The position numbers were made by a program, and so were the translations under genes. The notes below the pieces were generated by a model, which was not told the origin of the DNA, did not search any database, and was given only the letters and a program-made list of their open reading frames with translations. A DNA stretch of 64,000 bases from Moringa oleifera. Taxonomy: Eukaryota > Streptophyta > Magnoliopsida > Brassicales > Moringaceae. Within the stretch, counting starts at the first letter, position 1. The number at the start of each line of letters is the position of its first letter. This document shows positions 61,397-64,000 of this stretch, in pieces. The stretch spans positions 4,928,065 through 4,992,064 of the forward strand of contig JAJFZO010000575.1 of assembly GCA_021397835.1 (NCBI GenBank), given 5' to 3'.

Positions 61397-62722
61397 CTTT
61401 ATAATTACGATGGTGCTATACAATTTTGATTCAAAGAAGATGAAGGGTTTTGCATCTGTAATTTCATGATATTCTATAGTTCTTCCAACTAGAATATGAT
61501 AAAACTTTTGTATTTTCTTTTGGTCTGATATCCTCCATCTCTCTCCTTCTCCTTTAACTTTGTCTACTCTGTAATCAAGATAATTATGTATAGAAAAAAA
61601 AAATGGAGTTTGTTTTATTTTCTAAACTATGCTTCTTCTATGGTGTGGATATTATTCATAGAATTCCCACATCTAATGAAATCAATTACATAATTTTCTA
61701 AACTAAATTACAAAAATTGGTGGGATCACATTCTCACCTTAGATGAAATTACTATCAAAACAGGAAGTTATTTTGAATGCAATTCTGAAAACTTAAAACA
61801 TCTGATACTCATGGGATACGCCCATACCTCATACTTTAAGATGAACTACAAGCAGCTAGCTGCAGGCCGCAGCTCCTGGATTTGTATGCATCCACACTAA
61901 TCGAAAGGCTAAGGCATGTGGATCAGGAGCATGAAACGCGAGGTCCCATGTTAAGATCTCATGTACTGGATATTATTGAAACATACAGTTACCAGACATT
62001 AATGATCCCACTCCATCCTGGAACTCTAAACCAAATTGAATGAGATGAACAAATCATGGCAACTCAAAACTACAAAGCTGCATGAGAACTATTGAATTCC
62101 AATTGACAGAAACACAGTTAATAATGGTCATAAATTGCTGTCATTTACAATTCCAAAGAATATTGGAGAGATCAGCCAATCAAATATCAGTATACCCTTG
62201 AGCTTTGCAGAAAACAATGAGGAAGCAGCTTTCCCTCTGGACCATAAAGATATCACTCTATTTCTGTGTCCCACCACATCAACATCATCAGCTCTCAACT
62301 TCATCGCAGTATCTCTCTCAAATCTCTCCAACTCTTTTACTTGCTTCCTCTTCATGTTTAGTTGGCAGGTGCAAGTTTTACCTTCATACCCACCAGACAT
62401 TCATTCTTCCCAAGGCAAATTCTATATTTGTTGAATTGCATTACCAGTTATGCTTCTGAAAAGTCCTAGCCACAGAGATCAGTTTCCAAGTGCATCTCCT
62501 ACTTGAAATAGCAAAGTGATTCTGCTCCCACGAGAAGGCACCACTAACCCACACCCTGATACACAATCCTAAGGGCATCAGTATCTGACAAAGACTTAGT
62601 ACTTAAAACTCAATTTCCAAATCAGTAGATTTCTAAAATCATTTTTAGAGAAAAAAATTTAAAGAAAAGAGCAAAAAGATGATGCGTATATCCTTATTAA
62701 AGCAAACAATTTTACATGAAAG
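61397..62722. other. Shared 3' flank of convergent SAC3B and PP2C genes
   Basis: SAC3B ends at 61396 and the PP2C gene at 62723 on the opposite strand. Both 3' UTRs lie here. Short open frames of 75-99 codons at 62100-62460 overlap on opposite strands and show no conserved residues. No RNA gene or element is evident. Confidence 0.5.
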
Positions 62723-63645
62723 CTAAATCACATCCAGGTACAAAAGAGGGAATGAAAGACCCACCAACTCCAGTGGACTCTGATGCGTAGGAGATGGAAC
62801 AACAATAGCTGTGCCTCCATTCACTGAAATTGTTTGTTGACACGGTTGCTGTAGGTTTGAAAAACCACTTCTTACAGATCCATAGATTTCTGAGTCAGAG
62901 TTACTGGATACCTCAGAAGTTTGTCTTCCTGTCTTCCAAGTTGCTGACCTCAAATTGAGCTGATTGATTCTGTCTGTAGTACCACCACCTGACTACATCA
63001 ATAGAATAAAATTTACAGTATAACAAGCCAATCAATTCAGTAATACAGTCAAAAAGGTCCTATCAAACACATGAAGAAAGGAAAGAATGGCAGAACATGG
63101 AAAAGAATCACCTAATTTCTTGGTTCCCTTTTTCAAAATAATTAAATAAAATTTCCGTAATTTCCCAGGTCCTATCAAGAAATAATACTGATATTGTCAT
63201 TAACTAACTAAGTATTCTGATAATTTTCTTTCAAAAAGAGAGAAAAGAGTTTCAGCCACCTCCTATATGATGTTAACCATTAACTTTATAAATCATCCTT
63301 TTGTAACATCTCCTATCTGTAACACAATGTTCCAAAAAAGAATGCAGCAGAGTTGAGCGCTCTTCAGAGCATTCTTGCCACATATCACTATCACATTAAA
63401 CACCACAGAAACTAATACAGAATCAATCCATGATATTCAGCCACAGCTCGAATTACCAGGAAAAATAAGCCATTTAAATTAGCACTGGAAGGAGATATAT
63501 AACTCATGCATACATTAGATAAGTCCTTAATGTGTACAATAATGATTGTGATATCATCTGTCCGGTTCTCATGCTCCAACCACAATTTGTACGACTCTCC
63601 AGCAATAGCAGCACATGCATCCCGGGAATCTGAATATTTTGCCGC
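62723..63645 (-). CDS. Protein phosphatase 2C, 3' end only (PP2C-35-like)
   Basis: The C-terminal part of a Mn/Mg-dependent Ser/Thr phosphatase. Two exons are visible: 63514-63645 (44 codons) and 62723-62992 (89 codons plus stop); the rest lies beyond the right edge. The first has [20 protein letters not shown] and [15 protein letters not shown], the closing PP2C motif whose aspartates help bind metal. It resembles Arabidopsis At3g06270 and the PP2C half of At2g20050. The last exon adds an 89-residue Ser/Thr/Gln-rich tail ([13 protein letters not shown] to FPLLYLDVI) that is not part of the catalytic fold. At3g06270 as I recall it stops soon after the IIIV motif, so the tail is a difference, or an alternatively spliced end. 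The gene is convergent with SAC3B. Confidence 0.88.
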
Positions 63646-64000
63646 CTATAGGGAGACATAATCAGGGAAAAGATTAATGTAAGGAACATCAGTCTCAATA
63701 TAATAAAAAATGACTTATTAATCCATTAGAACTAACTACACATGTATATTACTTTGTTTCTGCTAAAAACAATATAATATAAAATTACAAATGAGAATAA
63801 TCCATGATTAAGAGCGGAAGAGTTGCAACAAAACCAGAACTTATGAAAGAACAAAGCTTCTGGATATGCTCTCTGAAAAGCATATATGGCATAGTGAAAC
63901 AATTCCAGCAACTAAGAGTTTTGTTCGAAGCTAAAATCTAACAAGAATTTGCGAGTCCAAGAAGCCTGGTCGGTGGTGCTCTTATGTACTCAAATACAAG
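63646..64000 (-). other. PP2C intron, continuing past the window edge
   Basis: Directly upstream of the visible PP2C exon is an acceptor (ctatag|gcggc). The remaining 355 bp show no PP2C-like coding sequence on the minus strand, so this is probably intron leading to exons outside the window. Confidence 0.6.

Noticed and set aside
62128..62459. Open frames of 84-99 codons on both strands downstream of SAC3B
   Set aside because: They overlap each other, have no conserved residues and lie between two convergent gene ends.
1..64000. CRISPR arrays, bacterial insertion sequences, rRNA or tRNA genes
   Set aside because: No regularly spaced palindromic repeats, transposase genes, tRNA-like B-box contexts or rRNA blocks were seen; the window is a plant nuclear region.

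Overview
The window is nuclear DNA of a flowering plant, most likely a eudicot. The genes are split by many short AT-rich introns, separated by AT-rich intergenic DNA, and encode plant-type proteins: a chloroplast PPDK with transit peptide, a DMP (DUF679) protein, an RLCK-VI kinase, an At4g15545-type protein and SAC3B. I could not identify the species.

Layout, left to right. (1) 0.5-8 kb, minus strand: a prolyl 4-hydroxylase with a C-terminal ShKT domain, then a receptor-like cytoplasmic kinase. (2) 8.9-12.9 kb, minus: an At4g15545-type coiled-coil protein. (3) 13-22.6 kb: long AT-rich DNA around two plus-strand genes with uninterrupted coding regions, a small protein with a PNRC/Edc1-like decapping motif and a DMP membrane protein. 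(4) 22.9-27.1 kb, minus: an endonuclease/exonuclease/phosphatase-fold protein and a SpoU-type RNA methyltransferase. (5) 27.8-34.5 kb, minus: pyruvate,phosphate dikinase in 20 coding exons. (6) 36.1-40.1 kb, minus: an RF298-type RING E3 ligase. (7) 42.6-43.3 kb, plus: a 76-residue twin-CX9C protein (COA4-like) split over three short exons. (8) 45.7-47.5 kb, minus: cytosolic methionine sulfoxide reductase B. (9) 48.1-61.4 kb, plus: an 18-exon SAC3B gene, head to head with the reductase. (10) 62.7 kb to the edge, minus: the 3' end of a PP2C phosphatase gene.

I rebuilt the exons by hand. Each complete model keeps an open frame, and exon sums are multiples of three: P4H 301 aa, RLCK 502, At4g15545-type 342, EEP 501, SpoU 218, PPDK 971, RF298-like 904, COA4-like 76, MSRB 138, SAC3B 1675.

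The genes are not an operon and mostly serve unrelated processes. Several neighbour pairs match Arabidopsis neighbours as I remember them (P4H4-RLCK, SpoU-PPDK plus At4g15545, DMP1-EEP, SAC3B-PP2C). This suggests an old gene order that Arabidopsis has since scattered. I found no wholly new multi-gene system. The most interesting items are four tandemly duplicated exon-intron units in SAC3B, a TRIM-like mini-retrotransposon in a SAC3B intron, three apparent GC-AG introns, the decapping-motif protein, an EEP protein with altered catalytic positions, and the small split COA4-like gene.
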